From assembly GCF_045679545.1 (NCBI RefSeq), contig NZ_CP166194.1, positions 620,001 through 684,000 of the forward strand: a stretch of 64,000 bases of DNA, given 5' to 3'. The translations under genes and the position numbers were made by a program. The notes beneath the pieces were generated by a model. It was not told the DNA's origin. It searched no databases and worked only from the letters and a program-made list of their open reading frames with translations. This document shows, one piece after another, positions 26,083 through 35,994 of this stretch (position 1 is the first letter of the stretch; each line of letters starts with the position of its first letter). The stretch is from Enterovibrio sp045679545. GTDB taxonomy: Bacteria; Pseudomonadota; Gammaproteobacteria; Enterobacterales; Vibrionaceae.

Positions 26083-28419
26083 TCACCCTATTTCCAATCG
26101 CATCATCACTTCGTCAGTGATGTCGCTCATTTCCCCGTAGACACACAAATCAGCAAATTCACTCTCAAGTTGCGCGGCTCTTTTGGTAGATAGCTTCATC
26201 AATTGCTCTGACGTTTCAGTGCTTAGCCATTGGCTGCCATTATCGATAGGCTGCATCCAATTTCGCACCGCAAAAAACTTCCCACGCTTTCTCGCTTGAG
26301 AGATGAAAAACTTCCTTTCCTCCGGTGTTTCAAAACTGTCTAACGAACGCGAAGTGACACCGACCACGGCACCATCGGCAATGGTTGCGGCAACATAAAA
26401 CTCATGTTTTATCTGCTCAAGTCGGTTTCGTTGACGCGCGACGCCACTGGCATACTTAGACAGGTGCTCACCCAATACAGGCGCGAGTGAGATCATACCT
26501 GACGCTGCACTTTTGTGCAGAATACGACTAAGCTCGCTACCCGGATAGTTCGTACCCACCCCAGACACTTGAAGCGTTTCACCACGGCGAACAAGGAAGT
26601 AGGGCGTGACAGACAAGCGCGTCAGCAGCATTTGATGCATGGCACCGAGCAGCGGGGCATCAGGCAATTTTTCGCTGTCGAGCAGGAGTTTATGCTGGTT
26701 GTGTTCAATTAACCGCTGCAAGTAGTGGCTGCGATGCTTACTGTGCCTGTCCTTGAGCAAAGCAAGTTTGACGTTGGTTCTGTCTTCGCTAATTTGAATC
26801 ACTTTATACGGCACATTTCCCAGCGGCGCGCTTGGATCCACGCGCTTTAAATCAGTAAAGGTGACAGCCACTTCCTGCGATTTGCTGCCAGCAAAAGGGC
26901 CGGTCAATAGAATGTTTAACCCATGAGGTGAAAAATCAATGGTTTCACCATGGAGTTCACCGCTGGAGTGATGAATTAAAATGGTGCCCGTTTTATGCTG
27001 GTAGCGTGGCTCTTTGCGCTGCGGAGCAAGCACCGAAGGCACGGAATCAATCGCTGAAATAGGATCGCGCGGGTGAACATATTGATTCAGAGATCGAGTG
27101 GGGTGTTTCGGCTTGATCGGGATTCGAAAATCGCTATTCACGGTTTCAAGCGTTAAATCCTGAATGGTCGCGATGTGTGTCAGTTCATCAATTTGTTGGA
27201 TATAGGCTGGAGAAATATCCTGTAAACGCTGGGTATCTTCTTCACTGATTTTTGTCATGGTGATACGTAATACTCGCCATGACGGACGAGCACTGCCCAC
27301 GTGCCAGAATAAGCGTCGAAGTTCAGGTGTTAGCTCGTTAGGGCAAGCTGAGAAAAAGAAGGTTTTATTGCTGTGCTGATGGCTAAAGCAATACACCAGC
27401 GTTTCGCTGTTAGTGAGTCCTTCTAAGGCCAAATGCTGTAATCGATTGGCGGAAAAGAGTTTATCAATCACGGGCAGATTGCGTTCATCATGCCAATAAT
27501 CCCAAAGCGAACGATTCTGCTCAGTCAATAAGCTATAACGCAATGTATTTCCGCAGAAAAAAAGCGGTAACGACGGGGTTTGCTCGAGGAATATTTGTTC
27601 ATAACTTCTTGATCGCGTCGATAAGAATTTGTCTTCATTCTCGTTGCGTGAAGCAATGTTCCCAGTTGAACTCTTGGCCTCAATCGCCATTTGGATCGCA
27701 TCAGAGCTGGTCATGAGGCGTAGGCGTAGTCGCTGAAAACTGTCTTTGTTGAGATTAAGTTCAACCCCGACCACGCGATATTTTAGCCCGCTAAACAGCT
27801 CTGGCAACTGGCATTCGTCGCCCAGTTGCGGGAAGTAAATGATCAGTGTTGAGCCTTCGTCATAGCGAAATGATGCAGGTAGCTTTACCTGCATGCCTGA
27901 ATTAGAAAGGTCGATTGTTGAGCCGTTAACTTCCGTTCCGTCAGGCAGGAATGCTTGAATGCGACTGGAAAGTTGAATGCGATTTTCACTGCGTGATAAG
28001 TCATGACCAAAACGCAATGGCACGGCTTCGACGGTATCCAAAGACTCAGACGCACGTGCTCCTCCCTGACGCTGCAACACACGATAGCTGTTCGAGGTGT
28101 TGTGCAGTTCGTCCCATAACCCTTGGGTCATCTTTCCTTGATAGACATCGAGGCGACGGTGATACAGGTTGATCGCGACATCATCCAGCCAATGGTTCAC
28201 GTCGTGGAGGAAATAGCGACGGCATTCGCCCACCACTTTGCCACGCAAGTCAACGGGGCGGCTGCACGCAGACATGAGCTTGCGCACTTCCATTTTAATG
28301 ATCAAGCGTTCAGAGTTGCTTTCTGTAGGTGTTAGCTTAAACAGCAGTTCATCAAATCCTTCCATCTCATAGAGCGGAAGTAGCTGATCATACAGTGTCT
28401 TATCGTGGTCCTTCATCAT
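26083..28419 (-). CDS. Large protein with two PilZ domains (PlzC-like)
   Basis: A 778-aa protein. The first PilZ domain has RSENR at 143-147 and DLSNSG at 170-175. The second has RKEPR at 468-472 and DFSPHG at 495-500. Both therefore keep the RxxxR and (D/N)xSxxG residues that bind cyclic-di-GMP. The other regions have no domain I recognise. The location between serB and radA matches V. cholerae VC2344, which I recall as PlzC, a PilZ protein affecting motility and biofilm. No membrane segment is evident. The Shine-Dalgarno is poor, so the start (MM, 28419 or 28416) is uncertain. Confidence 0.85.
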   Translation of the reverse strand: MMKDHDKTLYDQLLPLYEMEGFDELLFKLTPTESNSERLIIKMEVRKLMSACSRPVDLRGKVVGECRRYFLHDVNHWLDDVAINLYHRRLDVYQGKMTQGLWDELHNTSNSYRVLQRQGGARASESLDTVEAVPLRFGHDLSRSENRIQLSSRIQAFLPDGTEVNGSTIDLSNSGMQVKLPASFRYDEGSTLIIYFPQLGDECQLPELFSGLKYRVVGVELNLNKDSFQRLRLRLMTSSDAIQMAIEAKSSTGNIASRNENEDKFLSTRSRSYEQIFLEQTPSLPLFFCGNTLRYSLLTEQNRSLWDYWHDERNLPVIDKLFSANRLQHLALEGLTNSETLVYCFSHQHSNKTFFFSACPNELTPELRRLFWHVGSARPSWRVLRITMTKISEEDTQRLQDISPAYIQQIDELTHIATIQDLTLETVNSDFRIPIKPKHPTRSLNQYVHPRDPISAIDSVPSVLAPQRKEPRYQHKTGTILIHHSSGELHGETIDFSPHGLNILLTGPFAGSKSQEVAVTFTDLKRVDPSAPLGNVPYKVIQISEDRTNVKLALLKDRHSKHRSHYLQRLIEHNQHKLLLDSEKLPDAPLLGAMHQMLLTRLSVTPYFLVRRGETLQVSGVGTNYPGSELSRILHKSAASGMISLAPVLGEHLSKYASGVARQRNRLEQIKHEFYVAATIADGAVVGVTSRSLDSFETPEERKFFISQARKRGKFFAVRNWMQPIDNGSQWLSTETSEQLMKLSTKRAAQLESEFADLCVYGEMSDITDEVMMRLEIG

Positions 28420-28562
28420 GGTAAAGTCTGATAGAATCGTGTGTTATTTAACGGCAGGAAAGAGGCATAGTTTACCTTTTTTCGTGTAAGTGTCGCGAAG
28501 ATATGCATAAACTTGCCTTGTCTCGCACTTCTCTATCTGCATGTGCTATTTCAGGAGAAATC

Positions 28563-29942
28563 ATGTCGAAAGCAAAACGCGCCTATGTTTGTAATGATTG
28601 CGGCGCAGACTATCCGCGTTGGCAGGGGCAATGCTCTGCGTGTGGTGCATGGAACACGATTACAGAAGTCCGTTTAGCGGCGTCGCCTCAGGTCGCCCGC
28701 ACTGAAAAATATGCCGGTTATGCTGGCAAAGCCGACGCACAAGTGCAGACGTTAGCCTCGATTGACCTGCAAGAAGTCCCGCGCTTTAGCAGTGGCTTTA
28801 AAGAACTCGATCGTGTGCTTGGCGGCGGTGTTGTGCCCGGAGCCGCCATTTTGATTGGTGGTAGCCCTGGTGCGGGTAAAAGTACCTTATTGCTTCAAAC
28901 TATGTGTTGGTTAGCCAGCCAAATGCCAACCTTGTATGTGACAGGCGAAGAATCATTACAACAGGTTGCTATGCGTGCTGAACGTTTGGGTTTACCGAAA
29001 GATAAGCTGAAAATGCTGTCGGAAACCAACGTCGAAACCATTTGTCAGATTGCACGCCAAGAGCAGCCAAAAATCATGGTCATCGACTCGATTCAGGTAA
29101 TGCACTGTGCGGATGTGGTGTCTGCACCCGGCAGCGTGGCACAGGTTCGCGAGTCTGCCGCTGCCCTAACCCGCTACGCCAAGCAGCACAATGTGGCGAT
29201 ATTTATGGTCGGTCACGTCACCAAAGACGGTTCATTGGCGGGGCCGAAAGTGCTCGAACACTGTATTGACTGTTCAGTGATGCTTGATGGTTCGAGCGAT
29301 AGCCGTTTTCGTACTCTTCGTAGCCATAAAAACCGATTTGGTGCCGTGAACGAACTTGGCGTGTTTGCTATGACAGGGCAGGGGCTTCGTGAAGTCAGTA
29401 ATCCTTCCGCCATTTTCTTGAGCCGCGGCGAAGAGGTGACATCAGGCAGCGCAGTTACTGTGCTGTGGGAAGGCACGCGACCTTTGTTGGTAGAGATTCA
29501 GGCATTGGTGGATTACAGCCAATTATCGAACCCTCGTCGTATCGCCGTCGGTCTTGAACAAAACCGCCTAGCGCTATTGCTCGCAGTGCTGCACAAACAT
29601 GGCGGCTTGCAAATGTCCGATCAAGATGTGTTTGTGAACGTGGTCGGTGGCGTAAAGGCCACAGAAACCAGTGTGGATCTTGCGTTGCTGCTGGCGTTGA
29701 TTTCCAGTTTTCGTGATCGCCCTTTGCCTCGGGATCTGGTGGTCTTTGGCGAAGTGGGGTTAGCCGGTGAAATACGCCCTGTGCCAAGTGGTCAAGAGCG
29801 CTTAATGGAAGCCGCGAAGCATGGATTTACCCGCGCAGTTGTGCCTTCTGCCAACGCACCGAAAAAAGACACGGCGGGGATGAAAGTCTACGGCGTGAAC
29901 AAGCTATCAGAAGCGCTTGCTGTGTTGGATGAGTTTGATTAA
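28563..29942 (+). CDS. radA: DNA repair protein RadA (Sms)
   Basis: A 459-aa RecA-related ATPase that helps branch migration in recombination. An N-terminal C4 zinc finger (CNDCG...CSACG), the Walker A motif GGSPGAGKST, the RadA signature HKNRFG and a C-terminal Lon-like domain are all visible. The ATG at 28563 follows AGGAGA; a longer frame from 28503 overlaps the divergent promoter region. It is followed by the GCAGAA repeat and a terminator. Confidence 0.96.
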   Translation: MSKAKRAYVCNDCGADYPRWQGQCSACGAWNTITEVRLAASPQVARTEKYAGYAGKADAQVQTLASIDLQEVPRFSSGFKELDRVLGGGVVPGAAILIGGSPGAGKSTLLLQTMCWLASQMPTLYVTGEESLQQVAMRAERLGLPKDKLKMLSETNVETICQIARQEQPKIMVIDSIQVMHCADVVSAPGSVAQVRESAAALTRYAKQHNVAIFMVGHVTKDGSLAGPKVLEHCIDCSVMLDGSSDSRFRTLRSHKNRFGAVNELGVFAMTGQGLREVSNPSAIFLSRGEEVTSGSAVTVLWEGTRPLLVEIQALVDYSQLSNPRRIAVGLEQNRLALLLAVLHKHGGLQMSDQDVFVNVVGGVKATETSVDLALLLALISSFRDRPLPRDLVVFGEVGLAGEIRPVPSGQERLMEAAKHGFTRAVVPSANAPKKDTAGMKVYGVNKLSEALAVLDEFD

Positions 29943-29954
29943 TTCTGCTAATCA

Positions 29955-30002
29955 GCAGAAGCAGAAGCAGAAGCAGAAGCAGAAGCAGAAGCAGAAGCAG
30001 AA
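29955..30002. repeat. Hexamer microsatellite GCAGAA x8
   Basis: Eight perfect GCAGAA units (48 bp) lie directly after the radA stop, followed by degenerate ACAGAAAA units leading into the terminator stem. Confidence 0.95.
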
Positions 30003-30014
30003 AACAGAAAACAG

Positions 30015-30040
30015 AAAAAGGCACATTGCGTGCCTTTTTT
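30015..30040 (+). terminator. Terminator of radA
   Basis: A stem GGCAC/GTGCC with loop ATTGC is flanked by A-rich DNA on the left and six T on the right. Confidence 0.8.
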
Positions 30041-30068
30041 CGTTTGGTTTGACAGGGGAGCGATTGCG

Positions 30069-31109
30069 CTACTTGGTGCTCTCAATCTCGACAGTGTCTG
30101 CCACGGCAGAATGATTGGCAGCCGTCACTAGGCTCGATTGCCCCGCCGCATCAGACGCTAATTGAACCTGCGTCGCGGCCATGCTTTCGACGATCTTCAC
30201 CAAGCTTGCCCACTTCACTTTGTCTTCCTCTTTGAAAAGCGATTCAAAATTGTCAGGCGTCCAAGCGATAAAGCGTTTCGGATTCAGCGCACGGCCTAGA
30301 AACCTCACTTCGTAATGAAGGTGCGGGCCTGTTGATAATCCCGTATTGCCAGACCAGCCAATCAAGTCGCCTTTTTTCACAAACTCGCCAGTGTTGACAT
30401 TGAACTTATCGAGATGGGCGTAAAGCGTCATAAAGCCAAATGCATGATCAATCTTGAGCAAGTTGCCATAGCCAGTCTTGCGACTCGGGCGCTTGTATTC
30501 CACCACACCGTCTGCGGGCGCATAAACCGGTGTACCTATGTCAGCGGTTAAATCCAAACCAAGGTGAAACTTTTTGTTTCCTGTCACCGGATGGGTGCGT
30601 GAGCCATACCCGGACGAGCGGCGGTAACTTTCAATTGGCTGACCACTTGGGATCAGCCTCAGCATGGTGGCGCGTACGGCAGAGTTGATGACAGCGACAT
30701 CTAATCGCTCGGTTAGAGGTACTTCGCTGCCGTCTTCTTTTTCGAGTCCTAGCACTTCTTCAACGCTGGAAACACGCTGAGTGAGATAGCTCAGCTCGCT
30801 GTCTTTCTCTTCGATGGTCTGTGCGTATTCTTCTTCTTTATTGCTGATCTGCTGCTCAAGTTGCTGACGCTTTTGTTTAAGCGATTCGAGTTGACCCACT
30901 AGCGCAGAGCTCTTCTCTGTCATGTTCTTAACGGTCATTTCAGCAGCTGTAGAGCGGTGATTGAGGTAATAGATCGTGGCAATGCTGGCGACAATACCGA
31001 CCACGAGTGTGAGCAGCAGTGTGAGCAGCACTTTTTTCAGCGAAGGAGAAAGCACAAAGTGGCGAGATCCATTCGCATGTGAAACGGCAATTCGAATGTT
31101 GTGTGGCAT
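30069..31109 (-). CDS. Membrane-anchored M23 (LytM) metallopeptidase
   Basis: A 346-aa protein with one transmembrane segment near residues 25-48 (short cytoplasmic N-terminus), a coiled coil at about 55-120, and a periplasmic LytM domain at about 165-275. Zinc ligands are visible as HLGLD and HLHYE, so it should be catalytically active as a peptidoglycan endopeptidase or as an activator-type LytM factor. The downstream neighbour is radA (convergent); upstream is a PilZ gene on the same strand with a gap of about 200 bp. The substrate is inferred from the family. Confidence 0.88.
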   Translation of the reverse strand: MPHNIRIAVSHANGSRHFVLSPSLKKVLLTLLLTLVVGIVASIATIYYLNHRSTAAEMTVKNMTEKSSALVGQLESLKQKRQQLEQQISNKEEEYAQTIEEKDSELSYLTQRVSSVEEVLGLEKEDGSEVPLTERLDVAVINSAVRATMLRLIPSGQPIESYRRSSGYGSRTHPVTGNKKFHLGLDLTADIGTPVYAPADGVVEYKRPSRKTGYGNLLKIDHAFGFMTLYAHLDKFNVNTGEFVKKGDLIGWSGNTGLSTGPHLHYEVRFLGRALNPKRFIAWTPDNFESLFKEEDKVKWASLVKIVESMAATQVQLASDAAGQSSLVTAANHSAVADTVEIESTK

Positions 31110-31304
31110 GGTTACTACTACTTCATGTATCTATGCACGTAATGGCGCTTAGTGTTTAGTTGAGCCAAGCATTGGGTAACGCAAGGCACTGATGAAAAAA
31201 CGAGGCGCTTGACCAACCCCAGCGCGATGATAGCTCCCTGAGTGCCCCTTTCTTTTAACGGTATTGCTGAGAGCGGTGGCCTCTAGCGGGACAAAACCGA
31301 GGGA

Positions 31305-31676
31305 TTATACGGTATCTTTTAGATCTGTCAGTTGTGCTAATTCACGGTGAAGCAAATCATCGTTACCGACGTTCAGTTCTACCAAGCGTTTTAGGTGACT
31401 CGCGCTGTCGATATCAATGTGATCAATCTGGAAGCGAAGATAGTCTCCGCCGTCTTGAATTAATTGAAGCTCCATGCAGAGTTCAATGTCGGAGTCATGC
31501 AATTTGAAGCTCACGATATAATCCGTTTCGTTGCCAACGCCCCAATCAGAAGGTGTGGAAAGCAGTGCACCTTTCAGAGACAGATCAAGGACGTTAGATG
31601 TCCAGTTTTGATCACCCTGCTTAATATTGGCAGGCGTGAGATAGACGACGCGCGAAAACATACGACGTTCTGGCAT
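31305..31676 (-). CDS. Small single-domain PilZ protein
   Basis: A 123-aa protein made up almost entirely of one PilZ domain. The N-terminal ERRMFSR supplies the RxxxR motif and DLSLKG supplies DxSxxG, so cyclic-di-GMP binding is likely. The start has GAGGA 8 nt upstream. Between ettA and the M23 gene it stands alone. It is the third PilZ domain in the window, after the double-PilZ protein at 26083-28419. Confidence 0.85.
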   Translation of the reverse strand: MPERRMFSRVVYLTPANIKQGDQNWTSNVLDLSLKGALLSTPSDWGVGNETDYIVSFKLHDSDIELCMELQLIQDGGDYLRFQIDHIDIDSASHLKRLVELNVGNDDLLHRELAQLTDLKDTV

Positions 31677-31806
31677 TTATTAATCCTCAATTCACTTTAC
31701 ACCTAGTGTAGGAGAGACGACGCGATATCTCTACTCTTGCGTTTCTTCTCCGTGATGCGCTGCGCGTCTTATTAACAAGATAGACAAAAGCGCTGGTCAT
31801 AAACGC

Positions 31807-31833
31807 AAAAAGGGCCACCGAAGTGACCCTTTG
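31807..31833 (-). terminator. Terminator of ettA
   Basis: Read on the minus strand, AAAGGGTCAC and GTGGCCCTTT pair around TTCG and are followed by a T-run. It lies 30-56 bp behind the ettA stop. Confidence 0.8.
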
Positions 31834-31862
31834 TCTCATTGCAGTTGAATGAGGAGCGCGAA

Positions 31863-33530
31863 TTACTTGGTAACGCGCTTGTACTTCATGCGATGAGGTT
31901 GGGCTGCTTGTGCGCCCAAGGTCTGCTTAAGCCAATCGCTGTATTCGTTGTAGTTTCCTTCGAAGAAGTTAACTTTACCTTCATCGCGGTAATCAAGAAT
32001 ATGCGTTGCGATACGGTCAAGGAACCAACGGTCGTGCGAAATAACCATGGCACAGCCAGGGAATTCCAGCAGCGCTTCTTCCAATGCACGCAGAGTTTCT
32101 ACGTCCAAGTCATTGGTTGGTTCATCCAGCAGCAATACGTTGCCGCCTGATTTCAACAGTTTCGCCAAGTGAACACGGTTACGCTCACCACCTGACAAAT
32201 CGCCGATGCGTTTTTGCTGATCGCTGCCTTTGAAGTTAAAGCGCGAGCAGTAAGCACGAGCAGGAAGTTCAAAGTTGTGGATACGAATGATTTCCGCGCC
32301 TTCAGAGATCTCTTGGTAAACCGTGTTCGTGTCAGTCATGCTGTCACGGAACTGCTCAACAGAGGCCAATTGAACGGTTTCACCCAGTTCAATGGTGCCG
32401 CTGTCTGGCTGCTCTGTGCCGCTCAACATTTTGAACAAGGTCGATTTACCAGCACCGTTCGCACCGATGATGCCGACGATGGCACCTTTTGGCACGCTGA
32501 ACGACAAATCGTCAATCAATACGCGGTCACCAAACGATTTGGTCAGGTTGTTAATTTCGATGACCTTGTCACCCAAACGCAGACCCGGCGGAATGAACAG
32601 CTCGTTGGTTTCGTTACGACGTTGGTGTTCAGTGTTGTTCAGCTCTTCAAAGCGCGCCATACGTGCTTTAGATTTCGCCTGACGGCCTTTAGGATTCTGA
32701 CGAACCCACTCAAGCTCTTTCTCAATGGTCTTTTGACGGGCACTTTCTTGCGACGACTCTTGTTGGAGACGCGCATCTTTTTGCTCGAGCCAAGAGGTGT
32801 AGTTACCTTCCCATGGAATACCTTCACCACGGTCAAGTTCTAGAATCCAGCCTGCTGCGTTGTCCAAGAAGTAACGGTCGTGCGTGATAGCCACAACGGT
32901 ACCGTTGTAATCCACCAAGAAACGTTCCAGCCAGCCCACAGATTCTGCATCCAAGTGGTTGGTTGGTTCGTCAAGAAGCAACATGTCAGGTTTTTCTAGC
33001 AATAGACGACAGATAGCGACACGACGACGCTCACCACCAGACAGGTGCTTAATTTTCGCATCCCACTCTGGCAAACGCAGTGCGTCAGCAGCGCGCTCAA
33101 GGGCGTTATCAAGATTGTGACCGTCTTTTGCTTGGATCAGAGCTTCAAGTTCGCCTTGCTCTTTTGCCAGGGCATCGAAGTCTGCATCCGGTTCGGCATA
33201 TGCCGCATAAACCGCATCAAGACGAGACAGTGCGCCAGCAACATCTGCGACCGCTTCTTCCACGGTTTCACGTACGGTTTTATCTTCGTCCAGTTTCGGT
33301 TCCTGTGGTAGGTAACCGACTTTGATACCCGGTTGGGCACGTGCTTCACCTTCGATATCGGTATCGATACCTGCCATGATGCGAAGAAGGGTGGATTTAC
33401 CTGCGCCGTTTAGACCCAATACGCCGATTTTGGCGCCTGGGAAAAAGCACAGAGAGATGTCTTTCAGAATCTGACGCTTCGGTGGCACGATTTTGCCAAC
33501 GCGCGACATGGTATAAACGTACTCAGCCAT
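31863..33530 (-). CDS. ettA: Energy-dependent translational throttle protein EttA (ABC-F)
   Basis: A 555-aa ABC-F ATPase that binds the ribosomal E site and gates early elongation according to ATP/ADP ratio. Two full ATPase modules are visible: GLNGAGKST, LSGGERRR and DEPTNHLD, then GANGAGKST, LSGGERNR and DEPTNDLD. The arm and linker regions lie between them. The N-terminus AEYVYTMSRVGKIVPPKR is characteristic. It is divergent from slt, as in related genomes. Confidence 0.96.
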   Translation of the reverse strand: MAEYVYTMSRVGKIVPPKRQILKDISLCFFPGAKIGVLGLNGAGKSTLLRIMAGIDTDIEGEARAQPGIKVGYLPQEPKLDEDKTVRETVEEAVADVAGALSRLDAVYAAYAEPDADFDALAKEQGELEALIQAKDGHNLDNALERAADALRLPEWDAKIKHLSGGERRRVAICRLLLEKPDMLLLDEPTNHLDAESVGWLERFLVDYNGTVVAITHDRYFLDNAAGWILELDRGEGIPWEGNYTSWLEQKDARLQQESSQESARQKTIEKELEWVRQNPKGRQAKSKARMARFEELNNTEHQRRNETNELFIPPGLRLGDKVIEINNLTKSFGDRVLIDDLSFSVPKGAIVGIIGANGAGKSTLFKMLSGTEQPDSGTIELGETVQLASVEQFRDSMTDTNTVYQEISEGAEIIRIHNFELPARAYCSRFNFKGSDQQKRIGDLSGGERNRVHLAKLLKSGGNVLLLDEPTNDLDVETLRALEEALLEFPGCAMVISHDRWFLDRIATHILDYRDEGKVNFFEGNYNEYSDWLKQTLGAQAAQPHRMKYKRVTK

Positions 33531-33941
33531 TTCTGCTCGCGTTCTCTTGTCACATAAAAGGGATATTCTAACTGCTATACCGAAATATTGTAACAGCCAT
33601 GCTGCAAAGCAACAGAGTAGGGAACCAAACGCTGAATTTGATTACAAACTATAAGACGATGTTTTCAGTAGTCGTAGGAAGTAGTCGTAGAAAGTAGTCG
33701 TAGAAAGTAGACGGTATGTATATGGATGAACGTGAGTCTCCCCAATGCAGATAAGCACGGATCAACATCCCGTTTTGACGTTGCGACGCATTCAGCAACA
33801 GTTATTTTGCGGCATATCTCAAATGAGTTTGGTATATATCCTTTTTACAACCCGTGACGCGTTGTACGCCGTAAAATCCGCCCGGCTAGACAGATAGGGT
33901 ATAAGCTATAAAATCAGGTGCGCCTTGGAGAAGCATTTAAT
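33531..33941. promoter_or_regulatory. Divergent intergenic region ettA/slt with 13-bp repeats
   Basis: About 410 bp without a gene. At 33667-33710 it holds three copies of a 13-bp unit AGTAGTCGTAGAA (first copy with GGA) plus a partial fourth. No specific operator was recognised. Confidence 0.5.
33667..33710. repeat. 13-bp tandem repeat AGTAGTCGTAGAA (3.4 units)
   Basis: Units at 33667-33679, 33680-33692 and 33693-33705 differ at a single base, and AGTAG begins a fourth. Confidence 0.85.
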
Positions 33942-35912
33942 ATGCTATCGATAGAAAAATCAATAATTACAAAAGCCTATAAGGGTTCCGTGAAAGACGC
34001 TCTGCGTTCAGTACGTTTCGGGCTGATTGCGATACTCAGTGGGTCACTTCCTGCGCAAGCTTTGACGCTAGAAGAGCAGCGTACACGCTATGAAAAAGCT
34101 ATTTCGGCCATTGAACGTAATGACGTGGAGACATTTTCGACACTCAAATCCGGCCTTAACAGCTATCCGCTGTATCCCTATCTTGATTATCGCGAATTCA
34201 TGCGTGAATTAAGCTCAGCTGATGTAAAAGACGTTGAAGCATTCGTGGGACGTTATGACGAGTTACCGTTTACCAACACTGTACGTGCTCGCTATTTGAA
34301 TGTGTTGGCATCGAGAGGGAAATGGGCCGAGTTGATTGCTTTCCAAACCACGGTGCCGCGCGGCGAGAGCTATCAATGTCAGTACTATTATGCCCACAGC
34401 CAAGCGGGAGACAAAGCACTGGCGCTTTCCGGAGCAAAGTCGCTGTACTTATCCGGTTCATCTGTTGATAGTGCGTGTGACAAGCTTTTTGATAACTTGC
34501 AGGATAAAGGCAAGTTGGATAATGCCCTCGTGTTAGAGCGGATGCTTTTGGCATTTGATAATCGAAACAAAACCTTGCTGACGTATTTGGAAAAGCAACT
34601 GACAGATAGCGCCTCGGCAAGTGGTAAGCAAATCATTGCGCTTTACAACAAGCCGCAAGGTGTTGGGGATTTTGCTAAAAAGAGTAAAGTTACACCATTT
34701 AATCAGCATTTAACGCGCCTAGCCTTTGAGCGTCTGGCGCGAACTGATGCCGAAGAAGCCGTTGCTCAATTTACCCGCGTAGTGCAAGGGCAGCACTATA
34801 AAAAATACGAGCGACAGGAAATCGCTGATTTTCTCGCTAGTCGTCTGATGTCTACCGATGATGCCAAGCTCGCCAAGTGGCGTGATAAATCGCTAAAGCA
34901 GTCTACAAACCCATCTTTGTTGGAACGCCGTGTTCGCGTCAGTTTGGTGGAGGCTGATTGGAAAAACGTTGAGCGCTGGTTAAACGTGCTTCCGGAAAAA
35001 GATGCACAAAAACTGAAATGGCGATACTGGCATGCTCGCATCGAATTGGAGAAAGGCAATAAAGCGAAAGCCGATAAGCTCTTTGCTGACATGATTGGCG
35101 AGCGTAACTTTTACAGCGTTGCCGCGGCCATGCATCTCGACAAACCGATCGATATTCCTTACCAGACCACTTCGCTTAATATTGAGTCCATCAAGCCGTT
35201 TCGCCATGCGCTAGATCGTGTCGGTGAACTTTTGGTGCTCGACAAAGTGATAGCCGCTAAGCGCGAATGGCAGAATATTCTTCAACGCGCAGATCTCGAA
35301 CAAAAAGCCATGTTGGCGGCGTTTGCGTCTGAAAGTAAGTGGTATCACCTTTCTGTGCAGGCAACCATTGCTGGTAAATTGTGGGGGCACCTTGAATATC
35401 GCTTCCCTGTCGCTCATCGCTGGTGGTTTGAGTTTTTCAGTAAAGAGCGCGATCTTCCGTTGACCACATTGCTGGCATTGTCGCGTCAGGAAAGCGCCTT
35501 TTACACCAACGCGGTATCGCCGGTTGGTGCACGAGGTCTGATGCAGCTCATGCCAGCCACAGCCAAAGAAACCTCACAAAAGCTGGGTTTTCGTTACCTT
35601 GGTAAAAGTACACTGAACGATCCTGGAATCAATATCCGTCTCGGCAGTGGGTATCTACGAATGTTGCTCGACCGCTTTGACGAGAATCGAATTTTGGCCT
35701 TCGCGGGATACAACGCAGGGCCGCATCGCGTGTCGCGTTGGTTAGATAAATCAGATGGCAACTTAGATGCCATTGCGTTTATTGAAGCCATTCCGTTTAA
35801 CGAAACCCGTGGCTATGTGCAAAACGTGTTGATGTACGATATCTACTACCGCAAGTTGCTGGGTAAGCCCTTGTACTTATTGAATGAAAGTGAATTGAGC
35901 CGACGGTATTAG
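33942..35912 (+). CDS. slt: Soluble lytic murein transglycosylase Slt
   Basis: A 656-aa periplasmic enzyme that cleaves peptidoglycan glycan strands to 1,6-anhydro products. The long helical superhelix domain comes first. The catalytic goose-type lysozyme domain follows, with glutamate in SRQESAFY, then GARGLMQLMPATA and AFAGYNAGPHRVSRW. I use the ATG at 33942, with GGAG about 12 nt upstream. A GTG at 33990 with AAGGG 4 nt upstream would give a cleaner 24-residue signal peptide ending LPAQA and may be the real start. It is followed by trpR, in E. coli order. Confidence 0.93.
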   Translation: MLSIEKSIITKAYKGSVKDALRSVRFGLIAILSGSLPAQALTLEEQRTRYEKAISAIERNDVETFSTLKSGLNSYPLYPYLDYREFMRELSSADVKDVEAFVGRYDELPFTNTVRARYLNVLASRGKWAELIAFQTTVPRGESYQCQYYYAHSQAGDKALALSGAKSLYLSGSSVDSACDKLFDNLQDKGKLDNALVLERMLLAFDNRNKTLLTYLEKQLTDSASASGKQIIALYNKPQGVGDFAKKSKVTPFNQHLTRLAFERLARTDAEEAVAQFTRVVQGQHYKKYERQEIADFLASRLMSTDDAKLAKWRDKSLKQSTNPSLLERRVRVSLVEADWKNVERWLNVLPEKDAQKLKWRYWHARIELEKGNKAKADKLFADMIGERNFYSVAAAMHLDKPIDIPYQTTSLNIESIKPFRHALDRVGELLVLDKVIAAKREWQNILQRADLEQKAMLAAFASESKWYHLSVQATIAGKLWGHLEYRFPVAHRWWFEFFSKERDLPLTTLLALSRQESAFYTNAVSPVGARGLMQLMPATAKETSQKLGFRYLGKSTLNDPGINIRLGSGYLRMLLDRFDENRILAFAGYNAGPHRVSRWLDKSDGNLDAIAFIEAIPFNETRGYVQNVLMYDIYYRKLLGKPLYLLNESELSRRY

Positions 35913-35943
35913 CGCTTTTAGGTAACACCATGATTGAGCCAAT

Positions 35944-35978
35944 CTCTGGCTGTGCGTAAACTACGCCAGAGTTTTCTC
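35944..35978 (+). terminator. Probable terminator between slt and trpR
   Basis: CTCTGGC pairs with GCCAGAG over a 14-nt loop, followed by TTTTCTCTT. The imperfect T-run suggests partial read-through into trpR. Confidence 0.55.
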
Positions 35979-35994
35979 TTCCTGTGAGGCTAGT

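Noticed and set aside
29827..30024. Leucine-rich minus-strand frame across the GCAGAA repeat
   Set aside because: The leucine run is only the translation of the hexamer microsatellite; there is no other support.
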